Source: Liolophura sinensis
Taxonomy: Eukaryota; Mollusca; Polyplacophora; Chitonida; Chitonidae
Reading direction: 5' to 3'
Length of the DNA: 35,041 nucleotides
NCBI RefSeq assembly: GCF_032854445.1
Contig: NW_027018366.1
Location: 1 to 35,041 of the forward strand
The notes beneath the pieces are model-generated. The model was not told the DNA's origin. It searched no databases and saw only the letters and a list, made by a program, of their open reading frames with translations. A program made the translations under genes and the position numbers. Each line of letters begins with the position of its first letter. The first letter of the stretch is position 1. Positions 20,319-31,848 of this stretch are shown piece after piece.

Positions 20319-20867
20319 CTCTTACCAGCAGCACTGGAACAGTTTTTCCACTTTTGCATTTTTCCCTGGTCTTTTTGTTAATTGAAATCGGCTACACTGT
20401 ACTCTGTACAATCGCGACTGGTCATTACTATATTCAACTTTTGACTATAAGTTATGTGCCCTTCGGTAGCCCAGAAGACGTCAAATCTTTGGGCTAAGCC
20501 CATTTAACTCACCCAGCAATTGTCTTACTTCTAAGTCCAAGACAATCTCAATGTCTTTATCTACGTGTAGAAAAACCACACCATTTGTACGTGAAAAACA
20601 CAAGGTACTTGATACAGTCTGCTGTAAAAAGTACAACTGAACACTGACCCACTTCAGTAAGGTGCCAAAAGATGCGGAATTGAGCCAGGCATCGGCAGCT
20701 GTTGAAAAATTGCAAATATCCCTGGTTTCCATGGAGTAAGAGCCGTTGCTGGGCACGTGATTATGACATTAATGATCATTCAATTGTCACTACAGCCAAA
20801 AGTATTGGTCGGAGAGCAACGCGATTTGCACCATTCAATTTCTCGTCACAAAATACGTCGGATTAGC
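20319..20867 (+). repeat. satellite monomer 38 (P)
   Basis: 549 bp. The 5' part (TTTTTCCCTGG with GACGTC and TCCAAG) resembles monomer 21. The 3' part has CATTAATGATC and the E-type GCGATTTGCACCATTCAAT. Confidence 0.97.
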
Positions 20868-21416
20868 CTCTTACCAGCAGCACTGGAACAGTTTTTCCAC
20901 TTTTGCATTTTTGCCTGGTCTTTTTGTTAATTGAAATCGGCTACACTGTACTCTGTACAATCGCGACTGGTCATTACTATATTCAACTTTTGACTATAAG
21001 TTATGTGCCCTTCGGTAGCCCAGAAGACCTGAAATCTTTGGGCCAAGCCCATTTAACTCACCCAGCAATTGTCTTACTTCTAAGTCCAAGACAATCTCAA
21101 TGTCTTTATCTACGTGTAGAAAAACCACACCATTTGTACGTGAAAAACACAAGGTACTTGATACAGTCTGCTGTAAAAAGTACAACTGACCACAGACCCA
21201 CATTTATAAGGTGCCAAAAGATGCGGAATTGAGCCAGGCATCGGCAGCTGTTGAAAAATTGCAAATATCCCTGGTTTCCATGGAGTAAGAGCCGCTACTG
21301 GGCACGTGATTATGACATAAATGATCATTCAATTGTCACTACAGCCAAACGTATTGGTCGGAGAGCAACGCGGATTGCACCATTCGATTTCTCGTCACAA
21401 AATACGTCGGATTAGC
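20868..21416 (+). repeat. satellite monomer 39 (Q, F-type)
   Basis: 549 bp. CTGACCACAG, CATTTAT, GCCGCTACTGGG and CCAAACG. Counterpart of monomers 31 and 62. Confidence 0.97.
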
Positions 21417-21965
21417 CTCTTACCAGCAGCACTGGAACAGTTTTTCCACTTTTGCATTTTTGCCTGGTCTTTTTGTTAATTGAAATCGGCTACACTGTAC
21501 TCTGTACAATCGCGACTGGTCATTACTATATTCAACTTTTGACTATAAGTTATGTGCCCTTCGGTAGCCCAGAAGATCTGAAATCTTTGGGCTAAGCCCA
21601 TTTAACTCACCCAGCAATTGCCTTACTTCTAAGTGCAAGACAATCTCAATGTCTTTATCTACGTGTAGAAAAACCACACCATTTGTACGTGATAAACACA
21701 AGATACTTGATACAGTCTGCTGTAAAAAGTACAACTGAACACTGACCCACTTCAGTAAGGTGCCAAAAGATGCGGAATTGAGCCAGGCATCGGCAGCTGT
21801 TGAAAAATTGCAAATATCCCTGGTTTCCATGGAGTAAGAGCCGTTGCTGGGCACGTGATTATGACATAAATGATCATTCAATTGTCACTACAGCCAAAAG
21901 TATTGGTCGGAGAGCAACACGGTTTGCACCATTCAATTTCTCGTCACAAAATACGTCGGATTAGC
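21417..21965 (+). repeat. satellite monomer 40 (R)
   Basis: 549 bp. GATCTG, ACAAGATACTTG and GCAACACGGTTTG. These two rare variants recur together in monomer 63, 12628 bp away. Confidence 0.97.
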
Positions 21966-22516
21966 CTCTTACCAGCAGCACTGGAACAGTTTTTCCACTT
22001 TTGCATTTTTGCCTGGTCTTTTTGTTAATTGAAATCTGCTACACTGTACTCTGTACAATCGCGACTGGTCATTACTATATTCAACTTTTGACTATAAGTT
22101 ATGTGCCCTTCGGTAGCCCAGAAGACCTGAAATCTTTGGCCAAGCCCATTTAACTCACACCCAGCAATTGTCTTACTTCTAAGTCCAAGACATTCTCAAT
22201 GTCTTAATCTACGTGTAGAAAAACCACACCATTTGTACGTGAAAAACACAAGGTACTTGATACAGTCTGCTGTAAAAAGTACAACTGACCACAGACCCAC
22301 ATTTATAAGGTGCCAAAAGATGCGGAATTGAGCCAAGGCATCGGCAGCTGTTGAAAAATTGCAAATATCCCTGGTTTCCATGGAGTAAGAGCCGTTGCTG
22401 GGCACGTGATTATGACATAAATGATCATTCAATTGTCGCTACAGCCAAACGTATTGGTCGGAGAGCAACGCGGATTGCACCATTCGATTTCTCGTCACAA
22501 AATACGTCGGATTAGC
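21966..22516 (+). repeat. satellite monomer 41 (Q), several indels
   Basis: 551 bp. A G is lost near 22140 (TTTGGCCAAG), AC is gained near 22158 (CTCACACCC) and an A near 22336 (GCCAAGGCATC). Substitutions give CATTCTC and CTTAATC. It is the most damaged copy in the window. Confidence 0.97.
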
Positions 22517-23063
22517 CTCTTACCAGCAGCACTGGAACAGTTTTTCCACTTTTGCATTTTTCCCTGGTCTTTTTGTTAATTGAAATCGGCTACACTGTAC
22601 TCTGTACAATCGCGACTGGTCATTACTATATTCAACTTTTGACTATAAGTTATGTGCCCTTCGGTAGCCCAGAAGATCTGAAATCTTTGGGCTAAGCCCA
22701 TTTAACTCACCCAGCAATTGCCTTACTTCTAAGTGCAAGACAATCTCAATGTCTTTATCTACGTGTAGAAAAACCACACCATTTGTACGTGATAAACACA
22801 AGGTACTTGATACAGTCTGCTGTAAAAAGTACAACTGAACACTGACCCACTTCAGTAAGGCCAAAAGATGCGGAATTGAGCCAGGCATCGGCAGCTGTTG
22901 AAAAATTGCAAATATCCCTGGTTTCCATGGAGTAAGAGCCGTTGCTGGGCACGTGATTATGACATCAATGATCATTGAATTGTCGCTACAGCCAAAAGTA
23001 TTGGTCGGAGAGCAACGCGGTTTGCACCATTCGATTTCTTGTCACAAAATACGTCGGATTAGC
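22517..23063 (+). repeat. satellite monomer 42 (R)
   Basis: 547 bp, the shortest copy; TG missing near 22860 (TAAGGCCAAAAG). Otherwise like monomer 33, but ends GATTTCTTGTC as in monomers 23 and 27. Confidence 0.97.
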
Positions 23064-23612
23064 CTCTTACCAGCAGCACTGGAACAGTTTTTCCACTTTT
23101 GCACTTTTGCCTGGTCTTTTTGTTAATTGAAATCGGCTACACTGTACTCTGTACAATCGCGACTGGTCATTACTATATTCAACTTTTGACTATAAGTTAT
23201 GTGCCCTTCGGTAGCCCAGAAGACGTCAAATCTTTGGGCTAAGCCCATTTAACTCACCCAGCAATTGTCTTACTTCTAAGTCCAAGACAATCTCAATGTC
23301 TTTATCTACGTGTAGAAAAACCACACCATTTGTACGTGAAAAACACAAGGTACTTGATACAGTCTGCTGTAAAAAGTACAACTGACCACAGACCCACATG
23401 AATAAGGTGCCAAAAGATGCGGAATTGAGCCAGGCATCGGCAGCTGTTGAAAAATTGCAAATTTCCCTGGTTTCCATGGAGTAAGAGCCGTTGCTGGGCA
23501 CGTGATTATGACATAAATGATCATTCAATTGTCGCTACAGCCAAAAGTATTGGTCGGAGAGCAACGCGGTTTGCACCATTCGATTTCTCGTCACAAAATA
23601 CGTCGGATTAGC
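23064..23612 (+). repeat. satellite monomer 43 (P)
   Basis: 549 bp. Private GCACTTTTGCC near 23101. CTGACCACAG, CATGAAT, AAATTTCCC. Its 3' half reads the same as that of monomer 44. Confidence 0.97.
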
Positions 23613-24162
23613 CTCTTACCAGCAGCACTGGAACAGTTTTTTCCACTTTTGCATTTTTGCCTGGTCTTTTTGTTAATTGAAAACTGCGAAACTGTACTCT
23701 GTACAATCGCGACTGGTCATTACTATATTCAACTTTTGACCATAAGTTATGTGCCCTTCGGTAGCCCAGAAGACCTGAAATCTTTGGGCCAAGCCCATTT
23801 AACTCACCCAGCAATTGTCTTACTTCTAAGTCCAAGACAATCTCAATGTCTTTATCTACGTGTAGAAAAACCACACCATTTGTACGTGAAAAACACAAGG
23901 TACTTGATACAGTGTGCTGTAAAAAGTACAACTGACCACAGACCCACATGAATAAGGTGCCAAAAGATGCGGAATTGAGCCAGGCATCGGCAGCTGTTGA
24001 AAAATTGCAAATTTCCCTGGTTTCCATGGAGTAAGAGCCGTTGCTGGGCACGTGATTATGACATAAATGATCATTCAATTGTCGCTACAGCCAAAAGTAT
24101 TGGTCGGAGAGCAACGCGGTTTGCACCATTCGATTTCTCGTCACAAAATACGTCGGATTAAC
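23613..24162 (+). repeat. satellite monomer 44 (Q, A-type 5')
   Basis: 550 bp; extra T near 23641. The 5' part is A-type (AAAACTGCGAAAC, TTTTGACCAT). The 3' part is the monomer 43 type and lacks CAATATTCATTG, but it still ends GGATTAACC before a B-type start. ACAGTGTGCTG weakens the small hairpin. Confidence 0.97.
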
Positions 24163-24710
24163 CTCTTATCAGCAGCACTGGAACAGTTTTTCCACTTTTG
24201 CATTTTTGCCTGGTCTTTCTGTTAATTGAAATCGGCTACACTGTACTCTGTACAATCGCGACTGGTCATTACTATATTCAACTTTTGACTATAATTATGT
24301 GCCCTTCGGTAGCCCAGAAGACGTCAAATCTTTGGGCTAAGCCCATTTAACTCACCCAGCAATTGTCTTACTTCTAAGTGCAAGACAATCTCAATGTCTT
24401 TATCTACGTGTAGAAAAACCACACCATTTGTACGTGAAAAACACAAGGTACTTGATACAGTCTGCTGTAAAAAGTACAACTGAACACTGACCCACTTCAG
24501 TAAGGTGCCAAAAGATGCGGAATTGAGCCAGGCATCGGCAGCTGTTAAAAAATTGTAAAGTTCCCTGGTTTCCATGGAGTAAGAGCCGTTGCTGGGCACG
24601 TGATTATGACATAAATGATCATTCAATTGTCACTACAGGCAAAAGTTTTAGTCGGAGAGCAACGCGGATTGCACCATTCGATTTCTCGTCACAAAATACG
24701 TCGGATTAGC
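24163..24710 (+). repeat. satellite monomer 45 (P, B/C chimera)
   Basis: 548 bp; a G lost near 24294 (CTATAATTATG). Starts as B-type (CTTATCAG, TCTTTCTGTT) but from ACTCTGTAC on is C-type: TGCAAG, CTTCAG, TTGTAAAGTTCCC, ACAGGCAAAAGTTTTAG. Confidence 0.97.
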
Positions 24711-25259
24711 CTCTTACCAGCAGCACTGGAACAGTTTTTCCACTTTTGCATTTTTACCTGGTCTTTTTGTTAATTGAAATCGGCTACACTGTACTCTGTA
24801 CAATCGCGACTGGTCATTACTATATTCAACTTTTGACTATAAGTTATGTGCCCTTCGGTAGCCCAGAAGATCTGAAATCTTTGGGCTAAGCCCATTTAAC
24901 TCACCCAGCAATTGCCTTACTTCTAAGTGCAAGACAATCTCAATGTCTTTATCTACGTGTAGAAAAACCACACCATTTGTACGTGATAAACACAAGGTAC
25001 TTGATACAGTCTGCTGTAAAAAGTACAACTGAACACTGACCCACTTCAGTAAGGTGCCAAAAGATGCGGAATTGAGCCAGGCATCGGCAGCTGTTGAAAA
25101 ATTGCAAATATCCCTGGTTTCCATGGAGTAAGAGCCGTTGCTGGGCACGTGATTATGACATAAATGATCATTCAATTGTCACTACAGCCAAAAGTATTGG
25201 TCGGAGAGCAACGCGGTTTGCACCATTCAATTTCTCGTCACAAAATACGTCGGATTAGC
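24711..25259 (+). repeat. satellite monomer 46 (R, D-type)
   Basis: 549 bp. TTTTTACCTGG and GATCTG; counterpart of monomer 29 in the dispersed block 28-30 / 45-47. Confidence 0.97.
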
Positions 25260-25808
25260 CTCTTACCAGTAGCACTGGAACAGTTTTTCCACTTTTGCAT
25301 TTTTGCCTGGTCTTTTTGTTAATTGAAATCGGCTACACTGTACTCTGTACAATCGCGACTGGTCATTACTATATTCAACTTTTGACTATAAGTTATGTGC
25401 CCTTCGGTAGCCCAGAAGACCTGAAATCTTTGGGCCAAGCCCATTTAACTCACCCAGCAATTGTCTTACTTCTAAGTCCAAGACAATCTCAATGTCTTTA
25501 TCTACGTGTAGAAAAACCACACCATTTGTACGTGAAAAACACAAGGTACTTGATACAGTCTGCTGTAAAAAGTACAACTGAACACTGACCCACTTCAGTA
25601 AGGTGCCAAAAGATGCGGAATTGAGCCAGGCATCGGCAGCTGTTGAAAAATTGCAAATATCCCTGGTTTCCATGGAGTAAGAGCCGTTGCTGGGCACGTG
25701 ATTATGACATAAATGATCATTCAATTGTCACTACAGCCAAAAGTATTGGTCGGAGAGCAACGCGATTTGCACCATTCAATTTCTCGTCACAAAATACGTC
25801 GGATTAGC
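25260..25808 (+). repeat. satellite monomer 47 (Q, E-type)
   Basis: 549 bp. CAGTAGCAC and GCGATTTGCACC; like monomer 30 but with the common GATTATGACAT. Confidence 0.97.
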
Positions 25809-26357
25809 CTCTTACCAGCAGCACTGGAACAGTTTTTCCACTTTTGCATTTTTGCCTGGTCTTTTTGTTAATTGAAATCGGCTACACTGTACTCTGTACA
25901 ATCGCGACTGGTCATTACTATATTCAACTTTTGACTATAAGTTATGTGCCCTTCGGTAGCCCAGAAGACGTCAAATCTTTGGGCTAAGCCCATTTAACTC
26001 ACCCAGCAATTGTCTTACTTCTAAGTCCAAGACAATCTCAATGTCTTTATCTACGTGTAGAAAAACCACACCATTTGTACGTGAAAAACACAAGGTACTT
26101 GATACAGTCTGCTGTAAAAAGTACAACTGACCACAGACCCACTTCAGTAAGGTGCCAAAAGATGCGGAATTGAGCCAGGCATCGGCAGCTGTTGAAAAAT
26201 TGCAAATTTCCCTGGTTTCCATGGAGTAAGAGCCGTTGCTGGGCACGTGATTATGACATAAATGATCATTCAATTGTCGCTACAGCCAAAAGTATTGGTC
26301 GGAGAGCAACGCGGTTTGCACCATTCGATTTCTCGCCACAAAATACGTCGGATTAGC
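25809..26357 (+). repeat. satellite monomer 48 (P)
   Basis: 549 bp. CTGACCACAG with CTTCAG and AAATTTCCC, the combination of monomers 21 and 25, but without their CTTAACAG start. Private TTCTCGCCAC near 26337. Confidence 0.97.
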
Positions 26358-26905
26358 CTCTTACCAGCAGCACTGGAACAGTTTTTCCACTTTTGCATTT
26401 TTGCCTGGTCTTTTTGTTAATTGAAAACTGCGAAACTGTACTCTGTAAAATCGCGACTGGTCATTACTATATTCAACTTTTGACAATAAGTTATGTGCCC
26501 TTCGGTAGCCCAGAAGACCTGAAATCTTTGGGCCAAGCCATTTAACTCACCCAGCAATTGTCTTACTTCTAAGTCCAAGACAATCTCAATGTCTTTATCT
26601 ACGTGTAGAAAAACCACACCATTTGTACGTGAAAAACACAAGGTACTTGATACAGTCTGCTGTAAAAAGTACAACTGACCACAGACCCACATGAATAAGG
26701 TGCCAAAAGATGCGGAATTGGGCCAGGCATAGGCAGCTGTTAAAAAATTGCAAATATCCCTGGTTTCCATGGAGTAAGAGCCGTTGCTGGGAACGTGATT
26801 ATGACATCAATATTCATTGATTTGTCGCTACAGCCAAAAGTATTAGTTGGAGAGCAACGCGGTTAGCACCATTCGATTTCTCGTCACAAAATACGTCGGA
26901 TTAAC
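26358..26905 (+). repeat. satellite monomer 49 (Q, A-type)
   Basis: 548 bp; a C lost near 26540 (CAAGCCATTT). AAAACTGCGAAAC; private CTGTAAAATCG, TTTTGACAAT and GCATAGGCAG. The end CAATATTCATTG, GCGGTTAGCACC, GGATTAACC is copied into monomer 53. Confidence 0.97.
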
Positions 26906-27454
26906 CTCTTATCAGCAGCACTGGAACAGTTTTTCCACTTTTGCATTTTTGCCTGGTCTTTCTGTTAATTGAAATCGGCTACACTGTACTATGTACAATC
27001 GCGACTGGTCATTACTATATTTAACTTTTGACTATAAGTTATGTGCCCTTCGGTAGCCCAGAAGACGTCAAATCTTTGGGCTAAGCCCATTTAACTCACC
27101 CAGCAATTGTCTTACTTCTAAGTCCAAGACAATCTCAATGTCTTTATCTACGTGTAGAAAAACCACACCATTTGTACGTGATAAACACAAGGTACTTGAT
27201 ACAGTCTGCTGTAAAAAGTACAACTAAACACTGACCCACATTTATAAGGTGCCAAAAGATGCGGAATTGGGCCAGGCATCGGCAGCTGTTAAAAAATTGC
27301 AAATATCCCTGGTTTCCATGGAGTAAGAGCCGTTGCTGGGCACGTTATTATGACATCAATGATCATTGAATTGTCGCTACAGCCAAAAGTATTGGTCGGA
27401 GAGCAACGCGGTTTGCACCATTCGATTTCTCGTCACAAAATACGTCGGATTAGC
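26906..27454 (+). repeat. satellite monomer 50 (P, B-type)
   Basis: 549 bp. CTTATCAG, TCTTTCTGTT, ACTATGTAC, ATATTTAAC, CACGTTATT and the 14-bp palindrome. Copied as monomer 54. Confidence 0.97.
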
Positions 27455-28003
27455 CTCTTACCAGCAGCACTGGAACAGTTTTTCCACTTTTGCATTTTTG
27501 CCTGGTCTTTTTGTTAATTGAAATCGGCTACACTGTACTCTGTACAATCGCGACTGGTCATTACTATATTCAACTTTTGACTATAAGTTATGTGCCCTTC
27601 GGTAGCCTAGAAGACGTCAAATCTTTGGGCTAAGCCCATTTAACTCACCCAGCAATTGTCTTACTTCTAAGTCAAAGACAATCTCAATGTCTTTATCTAC
27701 GTGTAGAAAAACCACACCATTTGTACGTGATAAACACAAGGTACTTGATACAGTCTGCTGTAAAAAGTACAACTAAACACTGACCCACATTTATAGAGTG
27801 CCAAAAGATGCGGAATTGGGCCAGGCATCGGCAGCTGTTGAAAAATTGCAAATTTCCCTGGTTTCCATGGAGTAAGAGATGTTGCTACGCACGTGATTAT
27901 GACATAAATGATCATTCAATTGTCACTACAGCCAAAAGTATTGGTCGGAGAGCAACGCGGTTTGCACCATTCAATTTCTCGTCACAAAATACGTCGGATT
28001 AGC
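27455..28003 (+). repeat. satellite monomer 51 (P)
   Basis: 549 bp. GTAGCCTAG and AGTCAAAGAC are confined to 51, 53, 55 and 57. TTTATAGAGTG, GATGTTGCTACGCACG and CCATTCAAT at 3'. Confidence 0.97.
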
Positions 28004-28553
28004 CTCTTACCAGCAGCACTGGAACAGTTTTTCCACTTTTGCATTTTTGCCTGGTCTTTTTGTTAATTGAAATCGGCTACACTGTACTATGTACAATCGC
28101 GACTGGTCATTACTATATTCAACTTTTGACTATAAGCTATGTGCCCTTCGGTAGCCCAGAAGACCTGAAATCTTTGGGCCAAGCCCATTTAACTCACCCA
28201 GCAATTGTCTTACTTCTAAGTCCAAGACAATCTCAGTGTCTTTATCTACGTGTAGAAAAACCACACCATTTGTACGTGATAAACACAAGGTACTTGATAC
28301 AGTCTGCTGTAAAAAGTACAACTAAACACTGACCCACATTTATAAGGTGCCAAAGAGATGCGGAATTGGGCCAGGCATCGGCAGCTGTTAAAAAATTGCA
28401 AATATCCCTGCTTTCCATGGAGTAAGAGCCGTTGCTGGGCACGTGATTATGACATTAATGATCATTCAATTGTCGCTACAGCCAAACGTATTGGTCGGAG
28501 AGCAACACGGTTTGCACCATTCGATTTCTCGTCACAAAATACGTCGGATTAGC
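28004..28553 (+). repeat. satellite monomer 52 (Q)
   Basis: 550 bp; one base gained near 28354 (CAAAGAGATG). ACTATGTAC with ATATTCAAC, TAAGCTATG, CAGTGTC, CCCTGCTTTCC, CATTAATGATC and GCAACACGG. Copied in 56 and 58. Confidence 0.97.
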
Positions 28554-29102
28554 CTCTTACCAGCAGCACTGGAACAGTTTTTCCACTTTTGCATTTTTGC
28601 CTGGTCTTTTTGTTAATTGAAATCGGCTACACTGTACTCTGTACAATCGCGACTGGTCATTACTATATTCAACTTTTGACTATAAGTTATGTGCCCTTCG
28701 GTAGCCTAGAAGACGTCAAATCTTTGGGCTAAGCCCATTTAACTCACCCAGCAATTGTCTTACTTCTAAGTCAAAGACAATCTCAATGTCTTTATCTACG
28801 TGTAGAAAAACCACACCATTTGTACGTGATAAACACAAGGTACTTGATACAGTCTGCTGTAAAAAGTACAACTAAACACTGACCCACATTTATAGAGTGC
28901 CAAAAGATGCGGAATTGGGCCAGGCATCGGCAGCTGTTAAAAAATTGCAAATATCCCTGGTTTCCATGGAGTAAGAGCCGTTGCTGGGAACGTGATTATG
29001 ACATCAATATTCATTGATTTGTCGCTACAGCCAAAAGTATTAGTTGGAGAGCAACGCGGTTAGCACCATTCGATTTCTCGTCACAAAATACGTCGGATTA
29101 AC
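28554..29102 (+). repeat. satellite monomer 53 (P, crossover chimera)
   Basis: 549 bp. Through TTTATAGAGTG (28895) it is monomer-51 type; from GTTAAAAAATTG (about 28937) it is the A-type end of monomer 49 (GGGAACGTG, CAATATTCATTG, GCGGTTAGCACC). The join lies in the roughly 40 bp between. Confidence 0.97.
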
Positions 29103-29651
29103 CTCTTATCAGCAGCACTGGAACAGTTTTTCCACTTTTGCATTTTTGCCTGGTCTTTCTGTTAATTGAAATCGGCTACACTGTACTATGTACAATCGCG
29201 ACTGGTCATTACTATATTTAACTTTTGACTATAAGTTATGTGCCCTTCGGTAGCCCAGAAGACGTCAAATCTTTGGGCTAAGCCCATTTAACTCACCCAG
29301 CAATTGTCTTACTTCTAAGTCCAAGACAATCTCAATGTCTTTATCTACGTGTAGAAAAACCACACCATTTGTACGTGATAAACACAAGGTACTTGATACA
29401 GTCTGCTGTAAAAAGTACAACTAAACACTGACCCACATTTATAAGGTGCCAAAAGATGCGGAATTGGGCCAGGCATCGGCAGCTGTTAAAAAATTGCAAA
29501 TATCCCTGGTTTCCATGGAGTAAGAGCCGTTGCTGGGCACGTTATTATGACATCAATGATCATTGAATTGTCGCTACAGCCAAAAGTATTGGTCGGAGAG
29601 CAACGCGGTTTGCACCATTCGATTTCTCGTCACAAAATACGTCGGATTAGC
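29103..29651 (+). repeat. satellite monomer 54 (P, B-type)
   Basis: 549 bp. Copy of monomer 50 at +2197, with no difference seen. Confidence 0.97.
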
Positions 29652-30200
29652 CTCTTACCAGCAGCACTGGAACAGTTTTTCCACTTTTGCATTTTTGCCT
29701 GGTCTTTTTGTTAATTGAAATCGGCTACACTGTACTCTGTACAATCGCGACTGGTCATTACTATATTCAACTTTTGACTATAAGTTATGTGCCCTTCGGT
29801 AGCCTAGAAGACGTCAAATCTTTGGGCTAAGCCCATTTAACTCACCCAGCAATTGTCTTACTTCTAAGTCAAAGACAATCTCAATGTCTTTATCTACGTG
29901 TAGAAAAACCACACCATTTGTACGTGATAAACACAAGGTACTTGATACAGTCTGCTGTAAAAAGTACAACTAAACACTGACCCACATTTATAGAGTGCCA
30001 AAAGATGCGGAATTGGGCCAGGCATCGGCAGCTGTTGAAAAATTGCAAATTTCCCTGGTTTCCATGGAGTAAGAGATGTTGCTACGCACGTGATTATGAC
30101 ATAAATGATCATTCAATTGTCACTACAGCCAAACGTATTGGTCGGAGAGCAACGCGGTTTGCACCATTCAATTTCTCGTCACAAAATACGTCGGATTAGC
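29652..30200 (+). repeat. satellite monomer 55 (P)
   Basis: 549 bp. Copy of monomer 51 except C at 30134 (CCAAACG) for A at 27937. Confidence 0.97.
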
Positions 30201-30750
30201 CTCTTACCAGCAGCACTGGAACAGTTTTTCCACTTTTGCATTTTTGCCTGGTCTTTTTGTTAATTGAAATCGGCTACACTGTACTATGTACAATCGCGAC
30301 TGGTCATTACTATATTCAACTTTTGACTATAAGCTATGTGCCCTTCGGTAGCCCAGAAGACCTGAAATCTTTGGGCCAAGCCCATTTAACTCACCCAGCA
30401 ATTGTCTTACTTCTAAGTCCAAGACAATCTCAGTGTCTTTATCTACGTGTAGAAAAACCACACCATTTGTACGTGATAAACACAAGGTACTTGATACAGT
30501 CTGCTGTAAAAAGTACAACTAAACACTGACCCACATTTATAAGGTGCCAAAGAGATGCGGAATTGGGCCAGGCATCGGCAGCTGTTAAAAAATTGCAAAT
30601 ATCCCTGCTTTCCATGGAGTAAGAGCCGTTGCTGGGCACGTGATTATGACATTAATGATCATTCAATTGTCGCTACAGCCAAACGTATTGGTCGGAGAGC
30701 AACACGGTTTGCACCATTCGATTTCTCGTCACAAAATACGTCGGATTAGC
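30201..30750 (+). repeat. satellite monomer 56 (Q)
   Basis: 550 bp. Copy of monomer 52, including the CAAAGAGATG insertion near 30551. Confidence 0.97.
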
Positions 30751-31299
30751 CTCTTACCAGCAGCACTGGAACAGTTTTTCCACTTTTGCATTTTTGCCTG
30801 GTCTTTTTGTTAATTGAAATCGGCTACACTGTACTCTGTACAATCGCGACTGGTCATTACTATATTCAACTTTTGACTATAAGTTATGTGCCCTTCGGTA
30901 GCCTAGAAGACGTCAAATCTTTGGGCTAAGCCCATTTAACTCACCCAGCAATCGTCTTACTTCTAAGTCAAAGACAATCTCAATGTCTTTATCTACGTGT
31001 AGAAAAACCACACCATTTGTACGTGATAAACACAAGGTACTTGATACAGTCTGCTGTAAAAAGTACAACTAAACACTGACCCACATTTATAGAGTGCCAA
31101 AAGATGCGGAATTGGGCCAGGCATCGGCAGCTGTTGAAAAATTGCAAATTTCCCTGGTTTCCATGGAGTAAGAGATGTTGCTACGCACGTGATTATGACA
31201 TAAATGATCATTCAATTGTCACTACAGCCAAAAGTATTGGTCGGAGAGCAACGCGGTTTGCACCATTCAATTTCTCGTCACAAAATACGTCGGATTAGC
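30751..31299 (+). repeat. satellite monomer 57 (P)
   Basis: 549 bp. Monomer-51 type with private AATCGTC near 30951, inside the long hairpin stem; CCAAAAG at 3'. Confidence 0.97.
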
Positions 31300-31848
31300 C
31301 TCTTACCAGCAGCACTGGAACAGTTTTTCCACTTTTGCATTTTTGCCTGGTCTTTTTTTAATTGAAATCGGCTACACTGTACTATGTACAATCGCGACTG
31401 GTCATTACTATATTCAACTTTTGACTATAAGCTATGTGCCCTTCGGTAGCCCAGAAGACCTGAAATCTTTGGGCCAAGCCCATTTAACTCACCCAGCAAT
31501 TGTCTTACTTCTAAGTCCAAGACAATCTCAGTGTCTTTATCTACGTGTAGAAAAACCACACCATTTGTACGTGAAAAACACAAGGTACTTGATACAGTCT
31601 GCTGTAAAAAGTACAACTAAACACTGACCCACATTTATAAGGTGCCAAAGAGATGCGGAATTGGGCCAGGCATCGGCAGCTGTTAAAAAATTGCAAATAT
31701 CCCTGCTTTCCATGGAGTAAGAGCCGTTGCTGGGCACGTGATTATGACATTAATGATCATTCAATTGTCGCTACAGCCAAAAGTATTGGTCGGAGAGCAA
31801 CACGGTTTGCACCATTCGATTTCTCGTCACAAAATACGTCGGATTAGC
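31300..31848 (+). repeat. satellite monomer 58 (Q)
   Basis: 549 bp through compensation: a G lost in the T-tract near 31359 and the CAAAGAGATG insertion near 31650. Otherwise monomer-52 type, but with CGTGAAAAAC and CCAAAAG. Confidence 0.97.

Larger units (their letters stand above)
26720..31092 (+). repeat. tandem tetramer duplication (49 end-53 start / 53 end-57 start)
   Basis: Offset 2197 bp. The end of 49, all of 50-52 and the start of 53 are repeated as the end of 53, 54-56 and the start of 57. Differences noticed are 27937 A against 30134 C, and ATTGTC against ATCGTC in 53/57. Monomer 53 is the chimeric join. Confidence 0.93.
27455..31848 (+). repeat. dimer present three times (51-52, 55-56, 57-58)
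   Basis: A monomer with GTAGCCTAG and AGTCAAAGAC is followed each time by one with TAAGCTATG, CAGTGTC and CAAAGAGATG. The 55-56/57-58 pair is adjacent (1099 bp). The 51-52/55-56 pair comes from the 2197-bp duplication. The third copy differs by the T-tract G deletion and GAAAAAC. Confidence 0.9.

Noticed and set aside
23608-24078. Longest reverse-strand open frame (156 codons) in monomer 44, and similar 144-codon frames at 11538-11972 and 13734-14168
   Set aside because: The extra length comes from the particular variants in A-type monomers that remove stops. The frame is not kept in neighbouring copies and has no protein features I recognise.
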